Assembly (NCBI GenBank): GCA_964617105.1
Contig: CAZTWC010000007.1
Coordinates: forward strand, 267 to 35,865
Direction: 5' to 3'
DNA: 35,599 nt
Source of the DNA: CAZTWC01 sp964617105 [NCBI: uncultured Myxococcia bacterium]
GTDB lineage: Bacteria; CAZTWC01
Shown here: positions 1 to 8,916 of the stretch, in pieces
How the letters are laid out: every line of letters begins with the position of its first letter
Numbering within the stretch: position 1 is the first letter of the stretch
Program-made: the position numbers and the translations under genes
Notes under the pieces: generated by a model
The model's input: the letters and a program-made list of their open reading frames with translations, nothing else
Databases searched by the model: none
What the model was told of the DNA's origin: nothing

Positions 1-56
1 AGAATCCTTTACAATAACCATTGAAACAATAAAGCAGATTATACTCATCTTAATTT

Positions 57-770
57 ATGCCTATAAAAACTATTTTTCTTGATCGTGATGGAGTTATAAA
101 TAAAGAAATAAACTATCTATATAAGATAGATGATTTTGAGCCCGATGATGTAGAAGATATAACCACCCTGCCTTGCCCTGACCAGGTAGATACAACCTGT
201 CTGGCTTTGGCCGATGTGGGAGACAATAAGAAAAAGCGCAAATCCTATGCCATTATCATTGTTAAAGAACCGCAACCGCCATTTCAGGATAGCACCCTGA
301 AAATTGTGAAAAAGATTAAATTTACCTACCCTTTTGGGCCCAGAAATTGTGAAACCATATTTTATAGCCAGAGCGATAAGAAGATAATCGGGGTCACCAA
401 AACCAAACGGGGAGAATCGGGCAAGGTCTATAGCCTCGATCCAAAACTATTGGACCAACAGGCAAAAGTTATCAGCAATTTTCCCCTGGATAGTATGAGT
501 TTTCGGGATGGAATTGTCACTGGAGGAGCCATCAACTCTTCATCTCTGGTGGCTTTGCGTCTATATCAATACCTTGAGATTTTCAGATGGCAGGGGATAG
601 AGAAAGGGGGATTGAAATATCTATTTCGTTTTAAACACTCTTTGGAAAAACAGGGAGAGGCGGTAGAGTTCTCTGCTGACGGAAAAAAATTATTGACCAT
701 CTCTGAGGGTAATAACCCCCATTTTTTTAGGGTTGAGTTAGATAAGGCGGTTGACTGTCTATTTCATTGA
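57..770 (+). CDS. Chimeric ORF: GmhB-like N-terminus joined to a beta-propeller-type protein
   Basis: 237 codons. Residues 1-28 look like the start of D-glycero-D-manno-heptose-1,7-bisphosphate phosphatase (GmhB, HAD family): FLDRDGVINKE at 7-17 carries the DxD nucleophile motif, followed by the NYLYKIDDFE stretch typical of that family. From about residue 30 the similarity changes completely. VEDI (32-35), the ADVGDN motif and the later NCETIF...GVTKT segment match the pattern of secreted beta-propeller-like hypothetical proteins (usually DWEDIA, GDIGDN, DAEAL, VTK). The rest of the HAD domain is missing, and so are the signal peptide and first part of the propeller protein. The join lies near 135-150. 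No convincing Shine-Dalgarno sequence precedes the ATG. It could be a deletion fusion or a contig mis-join. It is probably not a functional phosphatase. Confidence 0.6.
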   Translation: MPIKTIFLDRDGVINKEINYLYKIDDFEPDDVEDITTLPCPDQVDTTCLALADVGDNKKKRKSYAIIIVKEPQPPFQDSTLKIVKKIKFTYPFGPRNCETIFYSQSDKKIIGVTKTKRGESGKVYSLDPKLLDQQAKVISNFPLDSMSFRDGIVTGGAINSSSLVALRLYQYLEIFRWQGIEKGGLKYLFRFKHSLEKQGEAVEFSADGKKLLTISEGNNPHFFRVELDKAVDCLFH

Positions 771-797
771 AATCAAGGACAGATGTAACGGATAATT

Positions 798-2672
798 TTA
801 TAGTTTCAGGCTGAAGTCTTCCCTTTCCAGAGTCAAGTTGCGATTGTAATAGGGGTCCTGGTCCAAATGTTGCCATTTGGCCTGAATATAATCTATTTCT
901 CCTTTGAACCGGATCTGTTTTTCAGGGGAATCTTCATAGCCCCGGGTTTTTGACTCATGATGGTACAACTCCACATAGGGAGACCAGACTATTAAATATC
1001 CCCGCTCTCGTATTTTTAAGCATAAATCCACATCATTAAAACTGACCGGCAGGTTGGTATCAAAACCACCTATTTCATTAAAAACCTCTTTCCTGATCAT
1101 CAGGCAGGCGCCAGTAACCGCAGACAGGTTTTGAATTACCTGGAGTCGGCTCATATACCCGTAGGCTCCGCGGCGAAAATGCTTGTGGGAGTGACCAGCC
1201 ACTCCGCCGATGCCTAAAATAACCCCGGCGTGCTGAATAGTATTATCCGGATAATAGAGTTTTGCCCCCACTGCTCCCACCTCTTTTCTGACTACATGCT
1301 CCGCCATTCTTTCTAACCAATCGGGGTTGATAATCTCCATATCATTATTGAGCAAAAGGATGATATCGCCCTGGGCATGTTTTACCCCAAAGTTATTGAT
1401 GGCCGAATAATTAAAGGGCTTGTTCCAGGTAATTACCCGAATATTATCTTGTTTTGAGATCTTTTTGTAGTATTTAAAGGTTCGATTTTGTTGGGAATTG
1501 TTTTCAATAATGATAATTTCATAATTCTTGTACAGGGTTTTGGCCAATAGAGTATTCAGGCAGATTTTTAGAGTATTTCTCTGGTCTTTGTTAGGGATAA
1601 TAATGGAGATCTTTGGCGGCATTGCAATATTAAAATTGACCTGGTAGGAACTTATAAACTTGCCATCCTTAACTTGACCCTTAAGTCCCAGGCGATAAAG
1701 ATGCTCTTTTAGGGCTTTTTTAGCCGTAGTATAGGCATACATTTTTGAGCCGGGATTGGCAGCAGTGGAGGTGCTGGAAATACGCCAATGGTAGAGTATT
1801 TTGGGGATATGAACAATTTTCTGGGCCTGTTCCGTGGCTCTCAAAATAAGATCATAATCCTGGCTGCCGTCAAATCCATCTCTAAACCCGCCTAACTGAT
1901 CCAGCAATTTTTTGCTAAATACCGATAAGTGGCAGATATAGTTGTAACTTCTTAAAGTATCTGGGCTCCAGTCTGGTTTGAAATGTGGTTGCGACCTCTG
2001 TTTTCCATTTTCCGATATTTTATCTTCATCAGAATAGAAGAAATCGGCGGAACGATTCTGATTAATTGCCCTGGCAACTTCAAAGAGGGCAAAAGGAGCC
2101 AGGGTGTCGTCATGATCCAAAAGTGCTATAAAATCACCAGTGGCCAGCGAAATTGCAGCGTTTGAATTACCAACTATCCCTTGATTTTTCGTGAGAAATA
2201 TGACTTTAATTCGCGGGTCTTGTTTTTGATATTGGCTTAGTAGTGGTTTTATATGAGGGGGGGATTGGCTGCTTCCGCCATCGGCAATACACAACTCCCA
2301 ATTAGAGTAGGTCTGGGCCAAAACCGATTCTACCATTTCTAAAAGAAATGGCTTTGGGGTATTAAAAATCGGCACTATAATGCTGATTTTAGGATTATAG
2401 TCAAAAGTTGAGTTTTGCTGTTGGGTCAAAATATCTTTACAGGGTTCATTTTGAGCAATAAAGGCGGCATAGGAATTGTCATATTGAACCCCATCCATTG
2501 CAATAGGCCCGGAATCATTTAAAACACCGCGTAATTTTTCTAGAAATCTGGCCGGGCCATATATTTTTAATATACAAAAGGCCCGGCGTAAATTGCCAAT
2601 AGATGAGTGTCTGGCTAAGTTTTGGGCTATGCGAATGTATTTTCGTCCAACTGAATTTAGGGATTTAATCAT
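798..2672 (-). CDS. Two-domain GT2 family glycosyltransferase
   Basis: 624 aa, probable glycosyltransferase with two tandem GT-A (GT2) domains. Domain 1, about residues 93-300, opens with KISIIVPIFN and has the metal-binding DHDD at 186-189. Domain 2, about 350-590, opens with KISIIIPNKD and has LLNNDME as its DxD equivalent, plus FNDVDLCLKIRERGY near the end. The architecture resembles rhamnosyl- and O-antigen glycosyltransferases of the RfbC/WsaE type, which are known to add sugars to polysaccharide chains at the cytoplasmic membrane. It is the last gene of the rml operon, 17 bp after rmlB, so a rhamnosyltransferase role is a reasonable inference. Donor and acceptor cannot be read from the sequence. 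No transmembrane helix is evident. Confidence 0.88.
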   Translation of the reverse strand: MIKSLNSVGRKYIRIAQNLARHSSIGNLRRAFCILKIYGPARFLEKLRGVLNDSGPIAMDGVQYDNSYAAFIAQNEPCKDILTQQQNSTFDYNPKISIIVPIFNTPKPFLLEMVESVLAQTYSNWELCIADGGSSQSPPHIKPLLSQYQKQDPRIKVIFLTKNQGIVGNSNAAISLATGDFIALLDHDDTLAPFALFEVARAINQNRSADFFYSDEDKISENGKQRSQPHFKPDWSPDTLRSYNYICHLSVFSKKLLDQLGGFRDGFDGSQDYDLILRATEQAQKIVHIPKILYHWRISSTSTAANPGSKMYAYTTAKKALKEHLYRLGLKGQVKDGKFISSYQVNFNIAMPPKISIIIPNKDQRNTLKICLNTLLAKTLYKNYEIIIIENNSQQNRTFKYYKKISKQDNIRVITWNKPFNYSAINNFGVKHAQGDIILLLNNDMEIINPDWLERMAEHVVRKEVGAVGAKLYYPDNTIQHAGVILGIGGVAGHSHKHFRRGAYGYMSRLQVIQNLSAVTGACLMIRKEVFNEIGGFDTNLPVSFNDVDLCLKIRERGYLIVWSPYVELYHHESKTRGYEDSPEKQIRFKGEIDYIQAKWQHLDQDPYYNRNLTLEREDFSLKL

Positions 2673-2689
2673 CTGATCACGGGTTATAG

Positions 2690-3841
2690 TTATCGTTGGT
2701 TATAATTATTTTCTATCCACTGTTTATACTCTCCACTGACAATATTTTGTACCCATTTGAGGTGATCCAGATACCAGAGGATAGTCTGTTCCAGTCCATC
2801 TTCGAACCCATAGATCTGTTCCCATCCCAATAAAGATTTTATCTTGTGGCAGTTAACTGAATATCTCCGGTCGTGACCTGGGCGATCCTTAACAAAAGTG
2901 ATAAGTTGACAATAGTTATCTATGGGGTTAGGCGCTCCTTTTAGGGTATCATTTTTTTGGGTGGGATAAATTTTGTCCAAAATTCGGCAGATTTTTTTGA
3001 TTATCTCCAGGTTTTTCAACTCATTGTCACCGCCGATATTATAGGTTTCTCCTGGGCAACCCCGGGATAAAATAAGTTCGATGGCCCGGCAATGATCCTC
3101 TACGTGAAGCCAATCTCTAACATGGAGGCCGTCACCATACACAGGCAAAGATTTACCCTCCAGGGCATTTAGGATCATCAGCGGTATCAATTTTTCCGGA
3201 AATTGGCAAGGGCCATAGTTGTTTGAGCAATTGGATATGGATATGGGCAGGTTATAGGTATGATAATAGGCGCGCACCAGATGGTCTGATGAGGCTTTGG
3301 ACGCAGAATAGGGGCTCCGCGGTTGGTAGGGGGTGTTTTCGTAAAAAGAGCCGGTTTCACCCAGGGAGCCATATACTTCATCCGTGCTTATGTGATGGAA
3401 TCTAACCGATTTTTGGTCAGCCCAAAAATTTCTGGCCGATTCAAGCAGATTAAAGGTGCCATTTATATTGGTATCGATAAAATCTTTAGGCCCAAAGATT
3501 GAGCGGTCCACATGAGTTTCAGCCGCAAAATGGACGACAGCGTTTAACTTATACTTTTCAAAGGCCGAGGAGATGACCTGGTAGTCGCAGATATCACCCT
3601 GGATAAAAAAATATTTTTTCCCACCAAATTTTGTCTCTACTTCAGCCAGATTTTCCAGGTTGCCGGCATAAGTTAAGTTGTCGATATTGATAATGTTTCC
3701 GCTAAAATCGGTTTGGTTTAACATATAGTTGATAAAATTTGAACCGATAAAGCCAGCGCCTCCAGTGACCAGGATATTGGCTTTTTTCAGGTCAAATGCA
3801 TCATTATCACCTGGTTTGTTGCTTAAATTATGGTTAGTCAA
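2690..3841 (-). CDS. rmlB: dTDP-glucose 4,6-dehydratase
   Basis: 383 aa, second enzyme of dTDP-L-rhamnose synthesis, converting dTDP-glucose to dTDP-4-keto-6-deoxyglucose with bound NAD. The Rossmann motif GGAGFIG is at 27-33, the catalytic TDE triad at 153-155 and the YxxxK pair at Y178/K182, as expected for an extended SDR of this family. About 20 residues precede the NILVTGG strand, slightly longer than usual. The start is a TTG preceded by GAGGT with six bases between, which supports it. The gene sits 10 bp after rmlD. Its place with rmlA, rmlC and rmlD makes the identity secure. Confidence 0.95.
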   Translation of the reverse strand: MTNHNLSNKPGDNDAFDLKKANILVTGGAGFIGSNFINYMLNQTDFSGNIINIDNLTYAGNLENLAEVETKFGGKKYFFIQGDICDYQVISSAFEKYKLNAVVHFAAETHVDRSIFGPKDFIDTNINGTFNLLESARNFWADQKSVRFHHISTDEVYGSLGETGSFYENTPYQPRSPYSASKASSDHLVRAYYHTYNLPISISNCSNNYGPCQFPEKLIPLMILNALEGKSLPVYGDGLHVRDWLHVEDHCRAIELILSRGCPGETYNIGGDNELKNLEIIKKICRILDKIYPTQKNDTLKGAPNPIDNYCQLITFVKDRPGHDRRYSVNCHKIKSLLGWEQIYGFEDGLEQTILWYLDHLKWVQNIVSGEYKQWIENNYNQR

Positions 3842-3851
3842 AGTCGCACCT

Positions 3852-4712
3852 CTATCTTTTGTTGAACTGGGTTGAGTTTTTTAAATACTGTTCAACCGCC
3901 TCCTCCCAGGAAGGAATATCAATATTTAGTTGAAGGGCTATGGCTTTATTGCTCATGGCGGAAAAGAGCGGCCGCTTAACTGGTAGGTTAAATGAGGTTA
4001 TGGAAACCGGCCGGATAAATTTGGGGATCTCAAGAGTAGCCATAACCTGCAGGGCCCACTGATAGCGGGAACAAAAACCCTGGTTGGTCAGGTGATAAAG
4101 CCCGGTTAAATTTTGATCCAGGGCTTTTAGTACCACCTCCACCACAGTTTCGGTATAGGTGGGGACGGAAAATTCATCGCAGGAAATTTTTAAAAAGCGA
4201 TTATTCTGAGCCCAGGTAAAGAGTTTATAGATAAAATTTTGTTTTCCCTCCCCAAATACCCAACTCAATCTAAAAATAAGGTAATTGTCGGTCTCCTCCT
4301 GAACCCATCTCTCACCCATCAGTTTACTGCGGCCATATTGATTAAGCGGCTGAGTCTGATCCTCTTCTGAATATAAACCATCCTCTTTTTGGCCGTCAAA
4401 GATATAATCGCTGCCAAAATGGACCAGTTTGGCGTTATATTTTTGGGCAGCCCAGGCCAGCAATTTTGGCCCCAGTCCATTAACTTTAAAAGCATTGCCA
4501 TAATCTTGCTCAGCCTGCTCAACCAGGTTATAAGCGGCACAATTGATGATCACTTCTGGCCGGTAGGAGTCCACCACTGACATTATTTTATTGGAATCAG
4601 TTATTTCAAACACATCTTCATCTGGCGCCAGAAAATCGATAGAATCCTGCTGCAGTCTTTTAATAAAAGCCCTGGCTAACTGGCCCTGTTTACCAGCGAT
4701 TAATATTTTCAA
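3852..4712 (-). CDS. rmlD: dTDP-4-dehydrorhamnose reductase
   Basis: 286 aa from a TTG start at 4712. It reduces dTDP-4-keto-L-rhamnose to dTDP-L-rhamnose using NAD(P)H. The N-terminus LKILIAGKQGQLARAF is the expected nucleotide-binding strand, followed by NCAAYNLVEQAEQD and DYIFDGQK, and the short YGRSKLMGE carries the YxxxK pair. An ATG at 4811 is in frame but would add 33 residues unlike the family and would overlap rmlC by 89 bp. The TTG has GAGGT at 4720-4724, seven bases upstream, and begins 10 bp after the rmlC stop. The TTG is therefore strongly preferred. Confidence 0.93.
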   Translation of the reverse strand: MKILIAGKQGQLARAFIKRLQQDSIDFLAPDEDVFEITDSNKIMSVVDSYRPEVIINCAAYNLVEQAEQDYGNAFKVNGLGPKLLAWAAQKYNAKLVHFGSDYIFDGQKEDGLYSEEDQTQPLNQYGRSKLMGERWVQEETDNYLIFRLSWVFGEGKQNFIYKLFTWAQNNRFLKISCDEFSVPTYTETVVEVVLKALDQNLTGLYHLTNQGFCSRYQWALQVMATLEIPKFIRPVSITSFNLPVKRPLFSAMSNKAIALQLNIDIPSWEEAVEQYLKNSTQFNKR

Positions 4713-4722
4713 TTTTATTACC

Positions 4723-5292
4723 TCAAATTTTATCAGACAAAAAATTAAAATTATACTCTGCTTCCCGCAACTGGGGAAGATGAGTATCTCGCTCCGAAAC
4801 CAGCGGGTCACTAGCCGGCCAGTCTATGGCCAACTGGGGATCATTCCATAAGATCCCCTTTTCATGTTCTGGTGAGTATTCCTGGTCGCATTTATACATT
4901 ATCTCTGCATAGTCGCTAACCACTAAAAATCCATGGGCAAATCCTGCCGGCACATATAGCATCCGTTTATTTTCATCGGATAACTCTTCTCCCACCCATT
5001 GACCAAAGAAAGGTGAGCCTTTTCTTATATCCACAGCCACGTCAAATATAACTCCTTTGATGCAACGGATAAGTTTGCTCTGGGCGTAAGGTTCTATCTG
5101 ATAATGCAGCCCTCTTAAAACCCCTCTTTTAGAACGGGAGCAGTTATCCTGGATGAACTGATTCTTTATCCCCGCCGCTTCAAAATCACTTTGTTTATAG
5201 GTTTCCATAAAGAAGCCACGTAGGTCGCCAAAAATTTTTGGCTCTATCATAATTAGACTGTTCACTTTGAGATGTTTAAATTTAAATGGCAT
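4723..5292 (-). CDS. rmlC: dTDP-4-dehydrorhamnose 3,5-epimerase
   Basis: 189 aa, cupin-fold epimerase acting on C3 and C5 of the 4-keto sugar in the dTDP-rhamnose pathway. The family signature GVLRGLHYQ is at 57-65, with the catalytic-type histidine at 63. GDLRGFF (22-28), the IKGVIFDVAVDIR strand and YVPAGFAHGF are also diagnostic. Full length. The ATG has AGGAG eight bases upstream. It lies 69 bp after rmlA and directly before rmlD in the minus-strand operon. Confidence 0.96.
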   Translation of the reverse strand: MPFKFKHLKVNSLIMIEPKIFGDLRGFFMETYKQSDFEAAGIKNQFIQDNCSRSKRGVLRGLHYQIEPYAQSKLIRCIKGVIFDVAVDIRKGSPFFGQWVGEELSDENKRMLYVPAGFAHGFLVVSDYAEIMYKCDQEYSPEHEKGILWNDPQLAIDWPASDPLVSERDTHLPQLREAEYNFNFLSDKI

Positions 5293-5361
5293 TAATGTGA
5301 CTCCTGAAAAACTGAAATGTCTCTAAATCATAAGGCCGGAATATTTCCTCAATAACCCGTT

Positions 5362-6231
5362 TCATTTAAGCAATGAAGATAAATATTGACCATATTCGTT
5401 TTTATACTCCTGGCACAACTGCTGTAAATTTTTTGGAGATATATAACCGAATTTATAGGCTATCTCCTCTATGCAGGCTATCTTTAGCCCTTGTCTCTCT
5501 TCGATGGCGCCGATAAAATCGCTGGCCGCCAACAGGCTCTCCGGAGTCCCGGTATCCAGCCAGGCGTAGCCCCGACCTAACAATTTTACTTTTAACTGTT
5601 TCATGTTCAAATAGGTATTGTTTACATCGGTTATCTCCAATTCTCCCCGCCAGGAGGGTTTGATCTTTTTGGCGATCTCCACCACCCGGTTATCGTAGAA
5701 ATAGAGGCCGGTGACTGCATAATTGGACTTGGGCTGGCTGGGTTTTTCTTCAATGGAGAGCACATTTTGCTGTTGATCCAACTCAATAATTCCGTATCGC
5801 TGCGGGTCTTTTACGTAATAACCAAAAACCGATGCTCCGCCTTGCTGGTCAATATCCTTTACCGTCCGCTGCAGCAGATCGGTCAATCCATGGCCATAAA
5901 ATATATTATCTCCCAGAATAAGACAGACATTGCTTTTTCCCACAAACTTGGCGCCTAAAATAAAAGCCTCGGCCAGACCGTTGGGCGCCAATTGTTCCTG
6001 ATAGGAAAACTGCAAACCCAACTGTTCTCCATTACCCAATAGGGTTTTAAACCTGGGTAAATCTTCTGGAGTCGATATAATTAATATTTCTTTTATCCCC
6101 GCCAGCATCAATACCGAAAGAGGATAATAGATCATAGGTTTGTCGTATATGGGCAATAACTGTTTACAGACAGAGCGGGTTATTGGATATAACCGGGTGC
6201 CACTGCCTCCCGCTAAAATAATACCTTTAAT
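5362..6231 (-). CDS. rmlA: Glucose-1-phosphate thymidylyltransferase, apparent ATT start
   Basis: 289 aa when read from an ATT at 6229-6231. It joins dTTP and glucose-1-phosphate to give dTDP-glucose, the first step of the rhamnose pathway. The essential nucleotide-binding loop [10 protein letters not shown] lies in the first 16 residues, followed by [17 protein letters not shown] and ILGDNIFYG. The frame has no ATG, GTG or TTG before this loop. It is open only back to a TAA at 6268-6270, and the first standard start, a TTG at 6156, would delete the loop. GGGAGG at 6238-6243 sits six bases before the ATT, in good position. The length matches the family. The gene begins 28 bp after the sulfatase-like gene. 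A base error (ATG read as ATT) is the main alternative. Confidence 0.9.
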   Translation of the reverse strand: MKGIILAGGSGTRLYPITRSVCKQLLPIYDKPMIYYPLSVLMLAGIKEILIISTPEDLPRFKTLLGNGEQLGLQFSYQEQLAPNGLAEAFILGAKFVGKSNVCLILGDNIFYGHGLTDLLQRTVKDIDQQGGASVFGYYVKDPQRYGIIELDQQQNVLSIEEKPSQPKSNYAVTGLYFYDNRVVEIAKKIKPSWRGELEITDVNNTYLNMKQLKVKLLGRGYAWLDTGTPESLLAASDFIGAIEERQGLKIACIEEIAYKFGYISPKNLQQLCQEYKNEYGQYLSSLLK

Positions 6232-6237
6232 TTTGAA

Positions 6238-6243
6238 CCTCCC
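6238..6243 (-). promoter_or_regulatory. Shine-Dalgarno site that places the rmlA start at ATT
   Basis: GGGAGG on the minus strand, six bases before the ATT at 6229-6231. It is the only ribosome-binding-like site near the rmlA N-terminus and fits the ATT, not the downstream TTG at 6156. Confidence 0.75.
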
Positions 6244-6259
6244 AATTTCCGCATATTTT

Positions 6260-8821
6260 TTAGTTGCTTAATCTCAGTGAGTCTATAAAACTCAAGTTTA
6301 ATAAATGGGTTTTAAATTCCCGGTCGATAAATTTTGAATAATCCTGTTTGGCTCCACCTGTGATAGATTGCTCCTGGTCATTATGATCCAGGATATGTTT
6401 AATGAATAATTTTTTTGAGGCCAGAGGCTGATAATTATCCAATTCAAATAAGAGTTTATATTTACCATTGAACAGGGAAAATTTAAAGGGATCATGGACT
6501 CCACACACTGCATTGGTAAGAGCATACGATGACAGACCCGGTTCTATTGGTAAAATAGATTTCCCGTGAAGCCTGGACATTATATCATTATTATAGGTGC
6601 CAATATAGTCTAAAATGGTGGGCATTATATCTACATGTGAAATCGGTATTTTTAACTCTTTCGGACCGAGTTTTGGTAATTTGAAGAAAAGTGCAACTCT
6701 GATTTGTTCATTAAACAGGGTGGAGGAATGAGCCAGGTGGCCGTGCTCGAAAAATTCTTCACCGTGATCTCCGGTCACAATAATAATCGAGTCGTCATAC
6801 CAGCCTTTTTTCTTAATGGCCGCTATAAATTTTCCAAATAGAGTATCCACATAGTACACTGAGTTTTTATATTTGTTTTTGATCTTTGCTATCTCTTCAG
6901 GAGAGTAGTCGATTTTGGTATAATCAATCTCAGTAATAATAGGTTTAAATTTTAATTTGAAATCCTGGGGGACAAAATAGTTGTGATGTGAACTATCCAG
7001 CAAAATAATAAATAAATGGCCATCCTGGTCTGGTGAGCGGTTAAGTCTTTCCTTAAATTTTTGGAGTACCTGACGGTCAGACTCAGCCGGTCCCAATCCA
7101 GTAAAGGGTAAATAATAATCTGCTAATTGTAAATTTTCACCAAAGATCAATTGGTTATAACTGAAGTAGGAAAGATCGGGGGAGGGAAAAGCCAAGATCT
7201 TATAACCGTTTTTTTTCAAATGAAACAGGGGGGTATTGTTTTGCGATCCTTTCTCTTTTCTGATCTGGTTCCAAAATAAAGGATAGATGGAGTGAAATAT
7301 GGCAAACCAGGAGTGGTGGGTGGCATTAGAATTGGCAAAAGGATATTTTGAGCTGATATTATTTTCTTTAAAATGAAAAAGATGGGGAGCAATTTTTGGG
7401 GTAACAATATCATCACGCAAACTTTCGATAATAAACAGGAAAATATTGTTTCTTTTTTTTAAGCCCGGGGCTTTGGCAGGGTGGATATTTTTTGTCTGTT
7501 CTTTTGATGCCAAATCTACAGCCGGCCTATTGATTTTCAAATCATATATCAACAGAGAATCATCGGGTTTAAATATTTGTATATAAAAGGGAAAAGCATT
7601 TTGTTCTTTTTGCCATAGCCTTTGGGCTTTGACTTTTTTACTTAGTCCCTGCTCTGCTACAATAGCTAAAAATGCGAAGAGAATCAGGATCCACAAATGT
7701 TTGGCCCCAATAGTAAAGAGGTAGCGGCGGCAAAGAGGGAGAGTGTAATGATAAATAAGAGAACCGATTATTGGCAGCGAAAAGATGGTGCCATAATAAA
7801 AGTATAATTTTTCCGAAGCAATGCCTGTAGCGGCAATAGCCCGAAAAAAACTAACTATCCCATCTTGCATCAGAATACTTACCAGGGTTGATATATGTTT
7901 TTCCAAATGCACATATAAGAAGGCATCCAGCAAATATGCTCCGGCCAGCATCAGCACCAGCCCATGGAGAAAGGAGATTAGTTTTTTACCCATCCAATTA
8001 TGTGTATAAAGTACCACTATTTGAATCAGTGCGATGGCAAAAACCAGGTGCATCACAGCAGAGATGATCAGCAAAATCAAGTAGATAGTAGATAGATGGT
8101 TAAAACTATTAAACAAAATATTTTGGGAATAAATAACTATTAACCCTGGTAATGACCAGTAAATATAGTTGACCTCTATTTTACCCTGTACCAGAGCGGT
8201 GAAGATGGCGGAGAATTTTTCTTTTAATGTTTGGCGGCTAAAAGAAGACCTTTTTTTGTGAAAAAAGAGGAAAAATATCCCTAAAAATCCAGATAAGGAG
8301 ATGGCGCAAATTAAAATGATATAGAGAAGATACGGTGTTTGGTATTTAGCCAGGTTGGGTGACAGTATCAAATATGGATCCTCTCCCTGGGCTACTATGG
8401 TTAGGCCCTGATCAACCGATATTTTGGCTATGGAGTGGAGAGGAATAATCTGTCCCGGGTCAAATTTGAAAGAAAGGGTGCGAAATTTTTTTATCTTAAT
8501 ATTTTTTAATTTTATTGTGCCGGTTGAACCCAGAGGATCGTAGCGAAGAGTTTTGATGGTCTGGCGAGTGGGTATAACTATCTGATAATGTTGGAATTCC
8601 TGAGCAGTATTTTTATTGTATTTGAAATGGACGCTGTCAGATTCATTAAATCCATGTCCCACATCATAATAAAAAGATCCTTTTTGGTCGCTGCTTTTCA
8701 AAGGGGCATCTATCAAAGAGATATCAAACTGCACTTCCACATAGGTAGAGGACTTTTGGTATATAAAAGCCAACGTGATAATTATTATCACAGAAATGGC
8801 CCAAAAAATGCTTTTAATCAT
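6260..8821 (-). CDS. Membrane-anchored sulfatase / phosphoglycerol-transferase-like enzyme
   Basis: 853 aa. An N-terminal membrane helix (about 5-21) is followed by a beta-rich extracytoplasmic segment (about 25-150) and several helices between about 160 and 390. A C-terminal alkaline-phosphatase-fold domain starts near 455. That domain begins [14 protein letters not shown] with the metal ligand E466, has T501 in NSNATHHSW where the family places its nucleophile, and ends with the metal-binding [12 protein letters not shown] at 684-695. This is the layout of LTA synthase, OpgB and phosphoethanolamine transferases and of membrane sulfatases. Sulfatases need Cys or Ser that matures to formylglycine. 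Thr at the nucleophile position favours a phosphotransferase. As first gene of the rml operon it probably decorates the rhamnose-containing glycan. The substrate is unknown. Confidence 0.8.
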   Translation of the reverse strand: MIKSIFWAISVIIIITLAFIYQKSSTYVEVQFDISLIDAPLKSSDQKGSFYYDVGHGFNESDSVHFKYNKNTAQEFQHYQIVIPTRQTIKTLRYDPLGSTGTIKLKNIKIKKFRTLSFKFDPGQIIPLHSIAKISVDQGLTIVAQGEDPYLILSPNLAKYQTPYLLYIILICAISLSGFLGIFFLFFHKKRSSFSRQTLKEKFSAIFTALVQGKIEVNYIYWSLPGLIVIYSQNILFNSFNHLSTIYLILLIISAVMHLVFAIALIQIVVLYTHNWMGKKLISFLHGLVLMLAGAYLLDAFLYVHLEKHISTLVSILMQDGIVSFFRAIAATGIASEKLYFYYGTIFSLPIIGSLIYHYTLPLCRRYLFTIGAKHLWILILFAFLAIVAEQGLSKKVKAQRLWQKEQNAFPFYIQIFKPDDSLLIYDLKINRPAVDLASKEQTKNIHPAKAPGLKKRNNIFLFIIESLRDDIVTPKIAPHLFHFKENNISSKYPFANSNATHHSWFAIFHSIYPLFWNQIRKEKGSQNNTPLFHLKKNGYKILAFPSPDLSYFSYNQLIFGENLQLADYYLPFTGLGPAESDRQVLQKFKERLNRSPDQDGHLFIILLDSSHHNYFVPQDFKLKFKPIITEIDYTKIDYSPEEIAKIKNKYKNSVYYVDTLFGKFIAAIKKKGWYDDSIIIVTGDHGEEFFEHGHLAHSSTLFNEQIRVALFFKLPKLGPKELKIPISHVDIMPTILDYIGTYNNDIMSRLHGKSILPIEPGLSSYALTNAVCGVHDPFKFSLFNGKYKLLFELDNYQPLASKKLFIKHILDHNDQEQSITGGAKQDYSKFIDREFKTHLLNLSFIDSLRLSN

Positions 8822-8871
8822 CTTTCCACTTAAGATTTTACCAGATTAACTCATCAGGGCTCACTCAAAAA

Positions 8872-8916
8872 TAACTTCCCATTTTCGAGCCCAAAGGGCT
8901 GGACCCCATGAAGTTA
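8872..8916. terminator. Inverted repeat around the dnaE stop codon
   Basis: TAACTTC (8872-8878) pairs with GAAGTTA (8910-8916), which contains the dnaE TAA stop. Inside lies a second hairpin, AGCCC-aaa-GGGCT (8888-8900). No clear U-run follows, so it may be an RNA end or stability structure, not a classical terminator. It fills the 92-bp gap between dnaE and the surface-sugar operon. Confidence 0.4.

Noticed and set aside
1-56. Promoter for the first frame
   Set aside because: TTGAAA and TATACT are present, but the spacer is only 13 bp, too short for a confident call.
6156-6158. TTG as start of rmlA
   Set aside because: It would remove the first 25 residues, including the nucleotide-binding glycine loop.
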